A stretch of DNA of 38,854 nt from Candidatus Avelusimicrobium facis (GTDB taxonomy: Bacteria > Elusimicrobiota > Elusimicrobia > Elusimicrobiales > Elusimicrobiaceae), in NCBI GenBank assembly GCA_900762815.1, contig CAAFHX010000004.1, positions 1 to 38,854 on the forward strand. The letters are read 5' to 3'. The position numbers and the translations under genes were made by a program. The notes beneath the pieces were generated by a model, which did not search any database, had not been told where the DNA came from, and saw only the letters and a list, made by a program, of their open reading frames with translations. Positions 31,620-38,297 of the stretch are shown here, piece by piece (positions within the stretch are counted from its first letter, which is position 1; each line of letters begins with the position of its first letter).

Positions 31620-31668
31620 AGGGCACGCCTCCAGCTTGAACTCTGGAGTCTCCGTGCCTCTTCTCTTT
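31620..31668 (+). ncRNA. Small RNA unit 5 (copy of unit 1)
   Basis: Bases 31621-31659 equal 31201-31239 exactly, while the promoter spacer differs at several bases. The T-run is interrupted (CTTCTCTTTATAATTTT), so termination may be weaker. Its end touches the stop codon of the convergent nuclease-domain gene. Confidence 0.78.
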
Positions 31669-32410
31669 ATAATTTTGTTAGGTCTATCCCCAATCTCGCC
31701 GCCTCATTTGGATGAGTAAGTAAGTAGTGCTTTACATTCGGATTGATGTTGTACAGCATTCGTCCGTGTCTATTTTCTCCCACTTGAATACCTCGGTTCC
31801 CTTTTTGATACCAGTGAAATCGTTTAAAATCGTCCGGTCTTATTTTGTTGAGTGCGGACGGGCCATAATACTCTCCCGTTGCATAAATATCTGGTACATC
31901 CGGTAGCATGTCATAATTTTCGCGTTTATTTCCCCAACGTATTTTGTCCCATGATTTATGGGAAACATGTACATCCACCTCTCCTTGCCGTTTTAAAGGA
32001 CTCCGAGCCCGCAAGGCATTAAACTGTTTCCGCCCATACTGTAAATCATTTTGCCATTGCGCCCGGCTTCGCCGGATAGGTTGAGCGTAATAGGGCTCTT
32101 TGAGTTTTTGCAAAAACCGCATAAAATCCAACGCTTTGGCTGCCCGGCTGGTCCCCAGCCCGCCCAGCCAGCCAAAGGCCGTAGTGCCCAGCGTTTCGGC
32201 GGTGGCGGCGCCGTAGGGGCTTTCATAGCGCGTGTCATGCAAGCCCCGCTTAAAGTCCCGGCGGCCTTGCTCAAAAGAGGTTTGTGCGTCTTGTTTGGGC
32301 CCAAAGAGCCGGTCCACCAGCGCTTGCGTGGCTCCAGCCACGTTGGCGGCGTTGTCCTCGCCAATACCGGCCCAAAATGGCCGCCCGTACTTTATCAAAT
32401 GGTCTATCAT
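31667..32410 (-). CDS. Small phage protein with C-terminal BECR-like nuclease domain
   Basis: From the ATG at 32410 (ATGA overlap with the portal gene, GAGGGG upstream) the product is 247 aa. The N-terminal part has GIGEDNAANVAGATQALVDR and a hydrophobic Gly-rich stretch (ETLGTTAFGWLGGLGTSRAA), like the ejection protein's start. Residues about 125-247 match the 612-725 region of the 831-aa protein: GRKQFNALRARSPL, KSWD, DDFKRFHWYQKG, GRMLYNINPNVK. It is thus a short version of that protein. The domain pattern resembles phage Barnase/EndoU/ColicinE5/RelE-like nuclease domains. Unlike its neighbours it has AT-rich bases at the 3' end. It could be a virion-carried RNase or effector; this is inferred. 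Confidence 0.65.
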   Translation of the reverse strand: MIDHLIKYGRPFWAGIGEDNAANVAGATQALVDRLFGPKQDAQTSFEQGRRDFKRGLHDTRYESPYGAATAETLGTTAFGWLGGLGTSRAAKALDFMRFLQKLKEPYYAQPIRRSRAQWQNDLQYGRKQFNALRARSPLKRQGEVDVHVSHKSWDKIRWGNKRENYDMLPDVPDIYATGEYYGPSALNKIRPDDFKRFHWYQKGNRGIQVGENRHGRMLYNINPNVKHYLLTHPNEAARLGIDLTKL

Positions 32411-34389
32411 ACGCGCCCCTCTTTCCATGCGTCCAAAGCCGTCTTTTGGCGTTTTAACTCCAACTCTTGGTTGTCCTTTAAAGCATTTTGGAGCAACTTT
32501 GCTTTATCCAAATCCACTTCCTGCGCGGCTTGGGCCATTTTGGCTTGCGCTTCGGCGGCGCGGGCTTGTGCGCTGATGAGGTCGGCCTGGGCCTTGGTTT
32601 GTTCGGCTTGGGCAATCATCTGTTCCGGGGTCGGGCCGGCCGGCTGCTGCGGCGCTTTGATGCGGGCTTCCCACGCGGCAAAGGCTGTCTCGTACGCCTC
32701 TTTGACCACCCGGCTTTGCGCAAAGGCGTCCACGGCAAAGAGCACATGCGCTTTGAGCGCGTCTATAAATTCCGGGTTGGCCTGCATGAGGGGCAAGGCC
32801 GCGCCCAAGAGGCGGTGGGTGGTTTCAAACAGTTCCAGCCGCGCGGTCTTATCCTGCTGGGTTTGGTCAAAGGCGGTGGCGGTACTTTCGGTGTCTAAAG
32901 TGCAGTTGCGCAGCCGGTCCGTGCGCAAGGTATCCAGCAGCTCCGGCCAAGAGGGCTTTTGCAAAAGTTCCGCCAGTTGCGGCGGTACGGGGGCCCCTTG
33001 GGCCTGTGCCCCGGCCACGGCCAACCGGGCTTGTTCCTTTTGCTGCGCAGTGGGCAAATCTACGCCGCAAATGGCTTGCAGGTTTTCGGCCGTGAAATGC
33101 TCGCAGACCAGCTCGGCGCAGATTTTAAAGCTGTCGCGGATAAAGTATTGCAGCGCACTCTGCCGGGCCTTGAGCCGCACGGAGCCAAACTGCCCCTTGA
33201 TTTCTTGGGCGGTAGCGGTTTCACGCGCGTCGGAGGTGCCGCGCATAATATCGGCAATGCCGGTAATTTCATAAATCTCGGCCAATGCGCTTTGTTTGCG
33301 CTGCTCCAGCACGCCGAGCACTTGGCTCTTGCCCGCGTTGGGATACTCGGCAATAATGCCCGCTATGCCCCCGCTTTGGCTAAGCATATTGAAGCTGGTG
33401 TTGACGGGCACGTCGGTGTTGTCATCGGCGTTTTTTAAATCGGCCAGTTCGTCCTTAAAATCAGCCGAATACAAGGCCTTGGCGCGGATGTTCTTTACCA
33501 GCGCGTCAATGCGTTTGACCACTTCGCTGAGCTCATTGGCGGTCTTGCGGTAAAGGCGGTATTCCGGCACGGGCGTCAGGTCCCGCCCGCGCACAAACTG
33601 CAACGGCCGTCCACACGGGAAAAAGCCCTCTAAGCCGTAGGGGTCCTCTTCGCGGGAAAGCTCCTTGCCGTATTCGGTGGTAAAGAACAGCACCGTCTTT
33701 TCGCGCTTGTCCCACAGTTCCCACACTTCGGCCAATTCCCGCACACGTTTTTTATCCTGCGGGTCGGCGTCCTCCCGGTACGACAAGGGCACCTGCTCGG
33801 CCGCTTCGTCGCCGAATTTCTCTTTCAGTTCCGTCTTGTCCATCAAGTGCCGGAAGGCCACCCACCACACGCCGGACCAGTCCTTGGCGTCGGTGCATAA
33901 AAACTCGTCATACGGCACATTTTTAAGCTCCACCTTTTGCACTCCGATACGCTCTTGCACCGGGGCCTGTATGCCCGGCTGCTCCCAAGCCGGCTCCGTT
34001 GGCGTAGAAAGGATTTGCACCTCATAGCTGGCGCGCAATACCCCCCGCCCCGAAAGCAGCGCTTCGCGGCTGGCGGCTTCCAGCACGTTTTTTAAATCAA
34101 ATTGGTCTGCGTTATACACCACGGCCCGCTCCGCCACTTCGGCCGCCGTACGGGCCAAATTGCGCAGCTGCGGCTGGGTGGTTTGCTCTTTGCCAAAGCG
34201 CACGCGGATGACCGGCCGGGGGTTGTTGGTGCTGAGGGCAGAAAGCAGCAGGTCCGTGTTGGAGTAAAGCACGTTAAAACGCCGCTCGCTGACGTAGGCT
34301 CTCCAAATTTCCTTGGCCTCTTTGCGCCATTTTTCCGCGCGGGTCCAGGCCGTGCGGACCAACTCTTGGTAAAAAGAAATTTCTTTCAT
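32407..34389 (-). CDS. Portal protein (podovirus type)
   Basis: The 660-aa protein has the layout of P22-like and related short-tail phage portals: an N-terminal helical region (ISFYQELVRTAWTRAEKWRK), then NVLYSNTDLLLSALSTNNPR and PVIRVRF. A mid-protein part follows (LYRKTANELSEVVKRIDALV, later SGGIAGIIAEYPNAG and GIADIMRGTSDARETATAQE), with long Gln/Ala-rich C-terminal helices. The portal forms the ring through which DNA enters and leaves. It starts by ATGA overlap with the 103-aa gene, with GGAGGGAAG upstream. Confidence 0.85.
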   Translation of the reverse strand: MKEISFYQELVRTAWTRAEKWRKEAKEIWRAYVSERRFNVLYSNTDLLLSALSTNNPRPVIRVRFGKEQTTQPQLRNLARTAAEVAERAVVYNADQFDLKNVLEAASREALLSGRGVLRASYEVQILSTPTEPAWEQPGIQAPVQERIGVQKVELKNVPYDEFLCTDAKDWSGVWWVAFRHLMDKTELKEKFGDEAAEQVPLSYREDADPQDKKRVRELAEVWELWDKREKTVLFFTTEYGKELSREEDPYGLEGFFPCGRPLQFVRGRDLTPVPEYRLYRKTANELSEVVKRIDALVKNIRAKALYSADFKDELADLKNADDNTDVPVNTSFNMLSQSGGIAGIIAEYPNAGKSQVLGVLEQRKQSALAEIYEITGIADIMRGTSDARETATAQEIKGQFGSVRLKARQSALQYFIRDSFKICAELVCEHFTAENLQAICGVDLPTAQQKEQARLAVAGAQAQGAPVPPQLAELLQKPSWPELLDTLRTDRLRNCTLDTESTATAFDQTQQDKTARLELFETTHRLLGAALPLMQANPEFIDALKAHVLFAVDAFAQSRVVKEAYETAFAAWEARIKAPQQPAGPTPEQMIAQAEQTKAQADLISAQARAAEAQAKMAQAAQEVDLDKAKLLQNALKDNQELELKRQKTALDAWKEGRV

Positions 34390-34697
34390 TGCTTCCCTCC
34401 GAGGAAATGTCTTTGTATTTTATACAGCCCCGCCAAGGCCAAATCCACGCTGTGGCCGTTTTTGCAGACCACCCGCACCTTGGGGTTGAAAAAGAACACC
34501 GGGCTGATCCCAAAACGAAACGAGCGGATAGCCCCCTTTTGCACCAGCCCCCGCAAATAGGGCGCGCAGTAACGCTGCAAATAGGCCAGCAGGTCGCGCA
34601 GGTTTTCTGCGCCGCAGTACGCCGGGGCCGCCGCCCCGAGGGCCAGCAAATCTTTGCTTAACTGCTTTTTGACTTCTTTTTCGTCGGAAACATTCAT
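34386..34697 (-). CDS. Unknown 103-aa protein between terminase and portal
   Basis: I do not recognise it. It has a helical first part (KKQLSKDLLALGAAAPAYCG) and a strand-rich end (FGISPVFFFNPKVRVVCKNG followed by HSVDLAL). Its place between large terminase and portal is often taken by small head-packaging accessory genes. ATGA overlap with the portal gene. Confidence 0.45.
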   Translation of the reverse strand: MNVSDEKEVKKQLSKDLLALGAAAPAYCGAENLRDLLAYLQRYCAPYLRGLVQKGAIRSFRFGISPVFFFNPKVRVVCKNGHSVDLALAGLYKIQRHFLGGKQ

Positions 34698-34698
34698 C

Positions 34699-36072
34699 CT
34701 AATAGTCCTCTATGCGCCGGCTTCCCCGGCGTTTCATCAAATCGGCAAAGGTTAAGCCCTGGCGCTCCGGCTGCGCCGTAGCCAACGGCTGCTCCATTCG
34801 CGGGGAGTACCCCATGGCCAAATAGCGGAAAGCGTCGCACCCGTGGCTGGCCCAATCATGCAAGGGTTCTTTGGAGTAGGTCTTTTTGTTCTCGTCCCAT
34901 TTGCGTTGGTAGTGGGCCAGGGCTTGCAGCAAGCGTTTGGTTTTATCTTGGTCAAATACGCACCGCCCAAACACCAGCCGGGCCGCGTTAATGCCGTCGG
35001 CCACGCGCTCGGCGGGCAAGACGCGCACTTTGTATCCGGCGTTTTCCAGCATTTCGCGCCGGGTGCGCCCGGTGCTCCAATCGCGGTTTTCGCCGTCGTG
35101 CGGGATAATCAGCTCTGCGTAGCGGTAGCCGTTGGCGCTGGCCTTGTTGTCCAGCACGCGCAAATAGTGCGGCATTCCCTCGTTGCGGTCCTCTACATAG
35201 TCCACCAGCCAAATTTTGCCCTCATAGCATTGGGCAAAGATAATGGCCGTGCTGTCGTCCACCCCCAAATCCCAAAAGGTATACACGGGGTAGCCGGGGT
35301 GGTGCGGCACGCGGCGGACTCGGTCCTCGTCTTTGACCTCTTGCAATTCCCGCCAGTAAATGCTGCCCGGCACGGCGGCGCCGCTGTCGTTTTCATACTC
35401 TTGCTTAAACATTGCTTGGCCTTGGTCCACGCCGTAATAGGCAATGAGTTCCTGCTCAATGCGTTGCAGCTGCTCTTGGCTAAAGACCCCGCTTTGCGCG
35501 GCGGTGACGTTAGAAAAAAACCAAGACGGCGTTTGCTGGGCGTAGCGGCCCAATTGGGTGGCGTGATTTTCTCCGCGCACCGTATAGTTAAAAATGGCCC
35601 AGCCATTGTTCTCTTCCAACATGGGGGAAATGTACCCCCACGCCTCCGGCCGGCACAGGGCGTATTCGCTAAACACCACGCCCTTGACGCCGCTGCCCAC
35701 CAGCTGGTCATAAGAGTCCGACCCGCACAGCTGCCACGTAGATCCGTTTTTGAAAGTGATTTTCATTTCCGAGTCATTTGTCCGCGCCCGCAGGCATTTT
35801 GGAAACGCCCAGTCTATGCGCCGCCGGCCCGTGTGGCTGTCCACCGCGTCCCACACGGCTTTGCGCGCTTGGGCATACTGTGGCAGCATATGCCAGTAAT
35901 TGCCCACTTCCCACATGGCAAACAGCGCGGTTTGGTGCAGGCTGAGGTCGTCTTTGCCCAGGCGGCGGCTCCACTGCAGCACCGCCCGTTTGCCCCCCTC
36001 GGCAAAGTAGCGCAGTGCCGGCAATTGATAGGGGCGCGGTTCCCATTCGTTTGGGATGATGATGGAGCTCAC
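34699..36072 (-). CDS. terL: Terminase large subunit
   Basis: The 457-aa protein shows an ATPase domain with a deviating Walker A (QWSRRLGKDDLSL, about residues 33-45), a Walker B GVVFSEYAL, and motif III-like NYTVRGENHATQL. A RNase H-like nuclease domain follows, with acidic sites in FWDLGVDDSTAI, IIPHDGENRD and DWASHGCDAFRY. It cuts and pumps phage DNA into procapsids. The GKDD variant is known in some podovirus-type terminases. The start is GTG, set by a GTGA overlap with the small subunit and GAGGGGGA upstream. Confidence 0.9.
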   Translation of the reverse strand: MSSIIIPNEWEPRPYQLPALRYFAEGGKRAVLQWSRRLGKDDLSLHQTALFAMWEVGNYWHMLPQYAQARKAVWDAVDSHTGRRRIDWAFPKCLRARTNDSEMKITFKNGSTWQLCGSDSYDQLVGSGVKGVVFSEYALCRPEAWGYISPMLEENNGWAIFNYTVRGENHATQLGRYAQQTPSWFFSNVTAAQSGVFSQEQLQRIEQELIAYYGVDQGQAMFKQEYENDSGAAVPGSIYWRELQEVKDEDRVRRVPHHPGYPVYTFWDLGVDDSTAIIFAQCYEGKIWLVDYVEDRNEGMPHYLRVLDNKASANGYRYAELIIPHDGENRDWSTGRTRREMLENAGYKVRVLPAERVADGINAARLVFGRCVFDQDKTKRLLQALAHYQRKWDENKKTYSKEPLHDWASHGCDAFRYLAMGYSPRMEQPLATAQPERQGLTFADLMKRRGSRRIEDY

Positions 36073-36647
36073 TTGCTATCCCCCTCTGTTGCGCCCCCAG
36101 GTTCCGTCCGCCGGACGGCGAAGTCTATACACTCAACCCGCAGCGGGTTGCCCGCGCTGCCCGGCAAATCTTTTTCTGCCTTAAACACCCCGTGGATTTT
36201 GCCAATCAGCTCCAGCGCTCCTTTGGCATCCTTGCCCCCCGCGCGCGCCATTTCCGTCAGACGGGCAAACAGCTCCGTCGTAGACATCAGCGCTTCCCCG
36301 AGCAGCTTCTCTTTCCAATACGCAATCCTTGCCTGCACCTTGTCTTTTTTATCCAAGCGCGAGGCCTTGGGCCAAACGGTCTTTTCGGAAGCATGGCTTT
36401 TCGGATGGGCTTTGCGCCAGGCGTCGGTGCGGTTGTAGCCGCTGGCGCGCAAGCGGCAGTAGGTTTCTTCGGCCAAGGTCAGGCCGTAGGTGTTTTTCGG
36501 TTGGGTTTTGGCTTGGGCCGTTTGTTCGGCCCATTCCTCAAATAGTTGCAGTTGGACCGAGCTTTGGCCATAGGGGCGGCAGAGCGCTTGCAAAGCCTCT
36601 TTTTCATTTTGCGCCAGCACCGCTTGCAAATTGTCCTTTTCAGCCAT
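36069..36647 (-). CDS. terS: Terminase small subunit
   Basis: From the ATG at 36647 the product is 192 aa. Residues about 60-115 have the terminase-small pattern (LTLAEETYCRLRASGYNRTD, AWRKAHPKS, then KVQARIAYWKEKLLGEALMS), with an N-terminal helix-turn-helix-like part that should bind phage DNA. Upstream, a hairpin followed by six T residues abuts the start codon. The AAGGAG ribosome site lies inside that hairpin. A GTG in the hairpin (36668 area) is in frame but poorly placed. Confidence 0.8.
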   Translation of the reverse strand: MAEKDNLQAVLAQNEKEALQALCRPYGQSSVQLQLFEEWAEQTAQAKTQPKNTYGLTLAEETYCRLRASGYNRTDAWRKAHPKSHASEKTVWPKASRLDKKDKVQARIAYWKEKLLGEALMSTTELFARLTEMARAGGKDAKGALELIGKIHGVFKAEKDLPGSAGNPLRVECIDFAVRRTEPGGATEGDSK

Positions 36648-36683
36648 AAAAAAGCCCGCTCCTTGTGGCACAAGGACCGGGCT
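36648..36683 (-). terminator. Terminator-like hairpin that also covers the terS ribosome site
   Basis: On the minus strand AGCCCG-G-TCCTTG, loop TGCCA, CAAGGA-G-CGGGCT, then TTTTTT and at once the ATG of terS. The AAGGAG needed for terS translation is paired in the stem. It can act as an intrinsic terminator, a translation lock, or both. Confidence 0.75.
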
Positions 36684-36704
36684 ATTAAAAAGTCGGGTGC
36701 TTTA

Positions 36705-36756
36705 AACAAAAACGCTACACCGCGCCGGCTTTTTATCCGTCGTCAAGGTATAGCGA
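36705..36756 (-). ncRNA. Promoter-proximal short RNA ahead of the terminase operon
   Basis: GCTATACC pairs with GGTGTAGC (8 bp, one G-U; plus-strand 36714-36721 and 36747-36754) around a 25-nt loop, followed by GTTTTTGTTT. It begins a few bases after the promoter at 36763-36791. The layout repeats that of the five-unit array, on the other strand. Confidence 0.6.
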
Positions 36757-36762
36757 TACTTT

Positions 36763-36791
36763 ATTCTTGTAAATTTTTTCGCAAATGTCAA
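36763..36791 (-). promoter_or_regulatory. Promoter ahead of the terminase operon
   Basis: TTGACA (plus-strand 36786-36791), 17-bp spacer, AAGAAT (36763-36768). The -35 is perfect, the -10 matches four of six. The region 36648-36827 otherwise holds only the two hairpins. Confidence 0.6.
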
Positions 36792-36827
36792 CCCCTTTTT
36801 TGATGAAAATTGCGCAAATAGAATATT

Positions 36828-37550
36828 TCAACAATCCGTGCTTTTGGATTCATTTTCTTTAGATGGAGTCAGATGAAAACAAGTGGAGTGTAACCCATCA
36901 ATATGTTCCAATAAATCCGGAGATATGTGTTGCCACATGGGGTCTAAAATAAAATCTATTCCCTCCCGCCGGGCAAGTTTGGCCGCCGGCACAAAATCAG
37001 AATCTCCGGCTATTAGAATAATACGCTCTACATGCTTTTTATAGCAGACGGAGGCGATATCAAGGCCTATTTTCATATCTACACTTTTTTGGCGCACAAC
37101 GTAGGAAAAATCATCATCCGTTAAACTTTCAAAAGTTCTTTTTTTCTCTAAAACATCTTTTAGTGCTTGGGGTTTTATCATCCAAGATTTCGCATCCAAC
37201 AATTTGCCCAACCGCAAGGCCGTTTTGCGGGTTTGTTTTAGTTTTTTATGTATTTCCATGCGCAATTTGCAGGGCGTAGTTTTTGCAAAATCAATTGCCA
37301 AATTAGAAATCGGCTGGTGGGCTTTTTTTTGCAGTGGTGCACAATCATAAAAAAAGATACGGTACAAGGTGTGCTCTCTGATAAACATCTTTTTATCTTT
37401 GTCATAGCCATTGAGATGTTTATAACAGATGGTTTCCAATTCGCTAACAATGTCTGAGGCTGAATTTGTATTAAAATCTGGTTTCTTAGCATACAAGTAC
37501 TGCATGCGTTTTAAAAAGAAAGCTCCGTCAATAAAAATAGCCGTTTTCAT
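36828..37550 (-). CDS. NYN-domain (LabA/PIN-like) nuclease
   Basis: The 240-aa protein has the NYN motifs: AIFIDGAFF (first Asp), DDDFSYVVRQKSVDMKIGLD (central acidic KSVDMKIGLD), and IILIAGDSDFVPAAKLARRE (GDSDF). These acidic residues form the metal site of PIN-like RNases. It is a cytoplasmic RNase by family. The gene is AT-rich compared with flanking phage genes and has its own promoters and leader hairpin, so it looks like cargo (a moron). Possible roles are defence against other phages or processing of host or phage RNAs. GGAGAA lies before the ATG. Confidence 0.8.
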   Translation of the reverse strand: MKTAIFIDGAFFLKRMQYLYAKKPDFNTNSASDIVSELETICYKHLNGYDKDKKMFIREHTLYRIFFYDCAPLQKKAHQPISNLAIDFAKTTPCKLRMEIHKKLKQTRKTALRLGKLLDAKSWMIKPQALKDVLEKKRTFESLTDDDFSYVVRQKSVDMKIGLDIASVCYKKHVERIILIAGDSDFVPAAKLARREGIDFILDPMWQHISPDLLEHIDGLHSTCFHLTPSKENESKSTDC

Positions 37551-37565
37551 CTTTTAGTTCTCCAT

Positions 37566-37634
37566 AAAAAAGGAAAGCCCCAAGGCTCGGCGCATCCTGG
37601 ATTAGAAAGGACGGCGTACTGCTTGGGGCGGTAT
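37566..37634 (-). ncRNA. Small RNA/leader hairpin unit ahead of the NYN gene
   Basis: GCCCCAAG (plus 37622-37629, read on minus) pairs with CTTGGGGC (37577-37584), with an inner CGTCC/GGATG helix around TTTCTAATCCA. TTTCCTTTTTT follows. It starts about seven bases after a near-perfect promoter and ends 16 bp before the NYN start. Same build as the array units. Confidence 0.72.
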
Positions 37635-37640
37635 AGTTTA

Positions 37641-37669
37641 AGTATAATTCTTTAAAAAGGCTTTGTCAA
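37641..37669 (-). promoter_or_regulatory. Promoter of the small RNA/NYN unit
   Basis: TTGACA (plus 37664-37669), exactly 17 bp, TATACT (37641-37646). This equals the array promoters in both boxes and spacing. Confidence 0.8.
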
Positions 37670-37701
37670 GAGCCATCACACACTCACATGATAACATAGC
37701 T

Positions 37702-37731
37702 TTTATAGCATTTTGATATGTTTTTTGTCAA
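37702..37731 (-). promoter_or_regulatory. Second, upstream promoter of the NYN unit
   Basis: TTGACA (plus 37726-37731), 18-bp spacer, TATAAA (37702-37707). It is in tandem with the promoter at 37641-37669. Confidence 0.55.
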
Positions 37732-37735
37732 CTCA

Positions 37736-37770
37736 TAAAAATCCCCCGGGCTGATTGTTCCGCCCGGGGG
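37736..37770 (-). terminator. Terminator after the zinc-ribbon gene
   Basis: CCCCCGGGC pairs with GCCCGGGGG around ten bases, with ATTTTTATG following on the minus strand. It separates the upstream early-type genes from the NYN unit. Confidence 0.82.
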
Positions 37771-37796
37771 TGTCTTAGGAGGAGGTTTTGGGGTCT

Positions 37797-38294
37797 TTAC
37801 GCCGCCGGAGGCGCTTTGGCATTCATCACCTCAGACAGCGTAAAAAATTGGGCGCAGCGGCTTTTGCGGTCCGCCAGCGAAACCAGCTTTTGCACAAATT
37901 GCCGCTTCAGCTCCTCATCGTATTGGCAAATTTGTTTTCCCCCCGCGTCCAGCACCGGCACGCCGGCGCGGTCAAACACGGGTTTCTCCACCACTTCCCG
38001 CGGGGTCCAAAAATTCAGCGGGTCGCGGCGCACGGCCCCCTCCCCGTTCCAAAAGTACAGGTCATCCTCGCGCACTCCGTTGCGCACGCGCTGGCGGATG
38101 TGCCCGCATTTGCAGCACACCAGCTTATAGCACACAATGCCCCACAATACGCCGTTGGCATGCTTGAGCCCCACCGGCACCGGAATATAGGCCCCGGTGC
38201 AGTCTTTCTTTTGGCAGGCATTGGGGGCTGCTGCCGGTTGCTCCGGCAAGGCCGCCGTGTTCTTTTTGCCTTTGAGTTTTTCGCTAATGCTCAT
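37797..38294 (-). CDS. Unknown phage protein with zinc-ribbon-like Cys motifs
   Basis: The 165-aa protein has CQKKDC near residue 28 and CCKCGH near residue 60, which could form one four-Cys zinc site. It continues with DDLYFWNGEGAVRRDPLNFW and a charged end. It may bind nucleic acid, and its place after a replication-type gene fits that. It starts three bases after the previous stop, so the two are one operon. No named family recognised. Confidence 0.55.
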   Translation of the reverse strand: MSISEKLKGKKNTAALPEQPAAAPNACQKKDCTGAYIPVPVGLKHANGVLWGIVCYKLVCCKCGHIRQRVRNGVREDDLYFWNGEGAVRRDPLNFWTPREVVEKPVFDRAGVPVLDAGGKQICQYDEELKRQFVQKLVSLADRKSRCAQFFTLSEVMNAKAPPAA

Positions 38295-38297
38295 AAT

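Larger units (their letters stand above)
31165..31668 (+). repeat. Array of five promoter-hairpin small-RNA units
   Basis: This 544-bp gap in the late operon holds five consecutive units on the opposite strand. Each has TTGACA, exactly 17 bp, a TATACT/TATCCT -10, about six bases, then a short RNA closed by an outer stem and a T-run. Unit starts are 31165, 31247, 31412, 31502 and 31585. The spacer between the boxes is itself conserved (mostly ending TTTTCGTC). Three junctions share the run TTTTTCTATTGACAA, so terminator of one unit merges with promoter of the next. RNA bodies differ, except that the first and last are identical. No reading frame of note runs through it. Confidence 0.85.

Noticed and set aside
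31165-31668. CRISPR array
   Set aside because: The repeated part is a promoter of imperfect identity, the units between differ in length (44 to 120 nt) and are themselves palindromic with U-tracts. No cas genes are near.
34699-36072. Broken terminase because of an abnormal Walker A (GKDD)
   Set aside because: All other ATPase and nuclease motifs are intact, and this variant occurs in some phage terminases, so the gene is likely functional.
34843-36438. Long plus-strand ORF (531 codons) opposite the terminase genes
   Set aside because: The minus strand has intact terminase motifs and overlaps. The plus frame is a shadow caused by GC-rich codons, without an RBS or known motifs. The same holds for the plus-strand ORFs at 30082-31257, 32051-33274 and 8494-9600.
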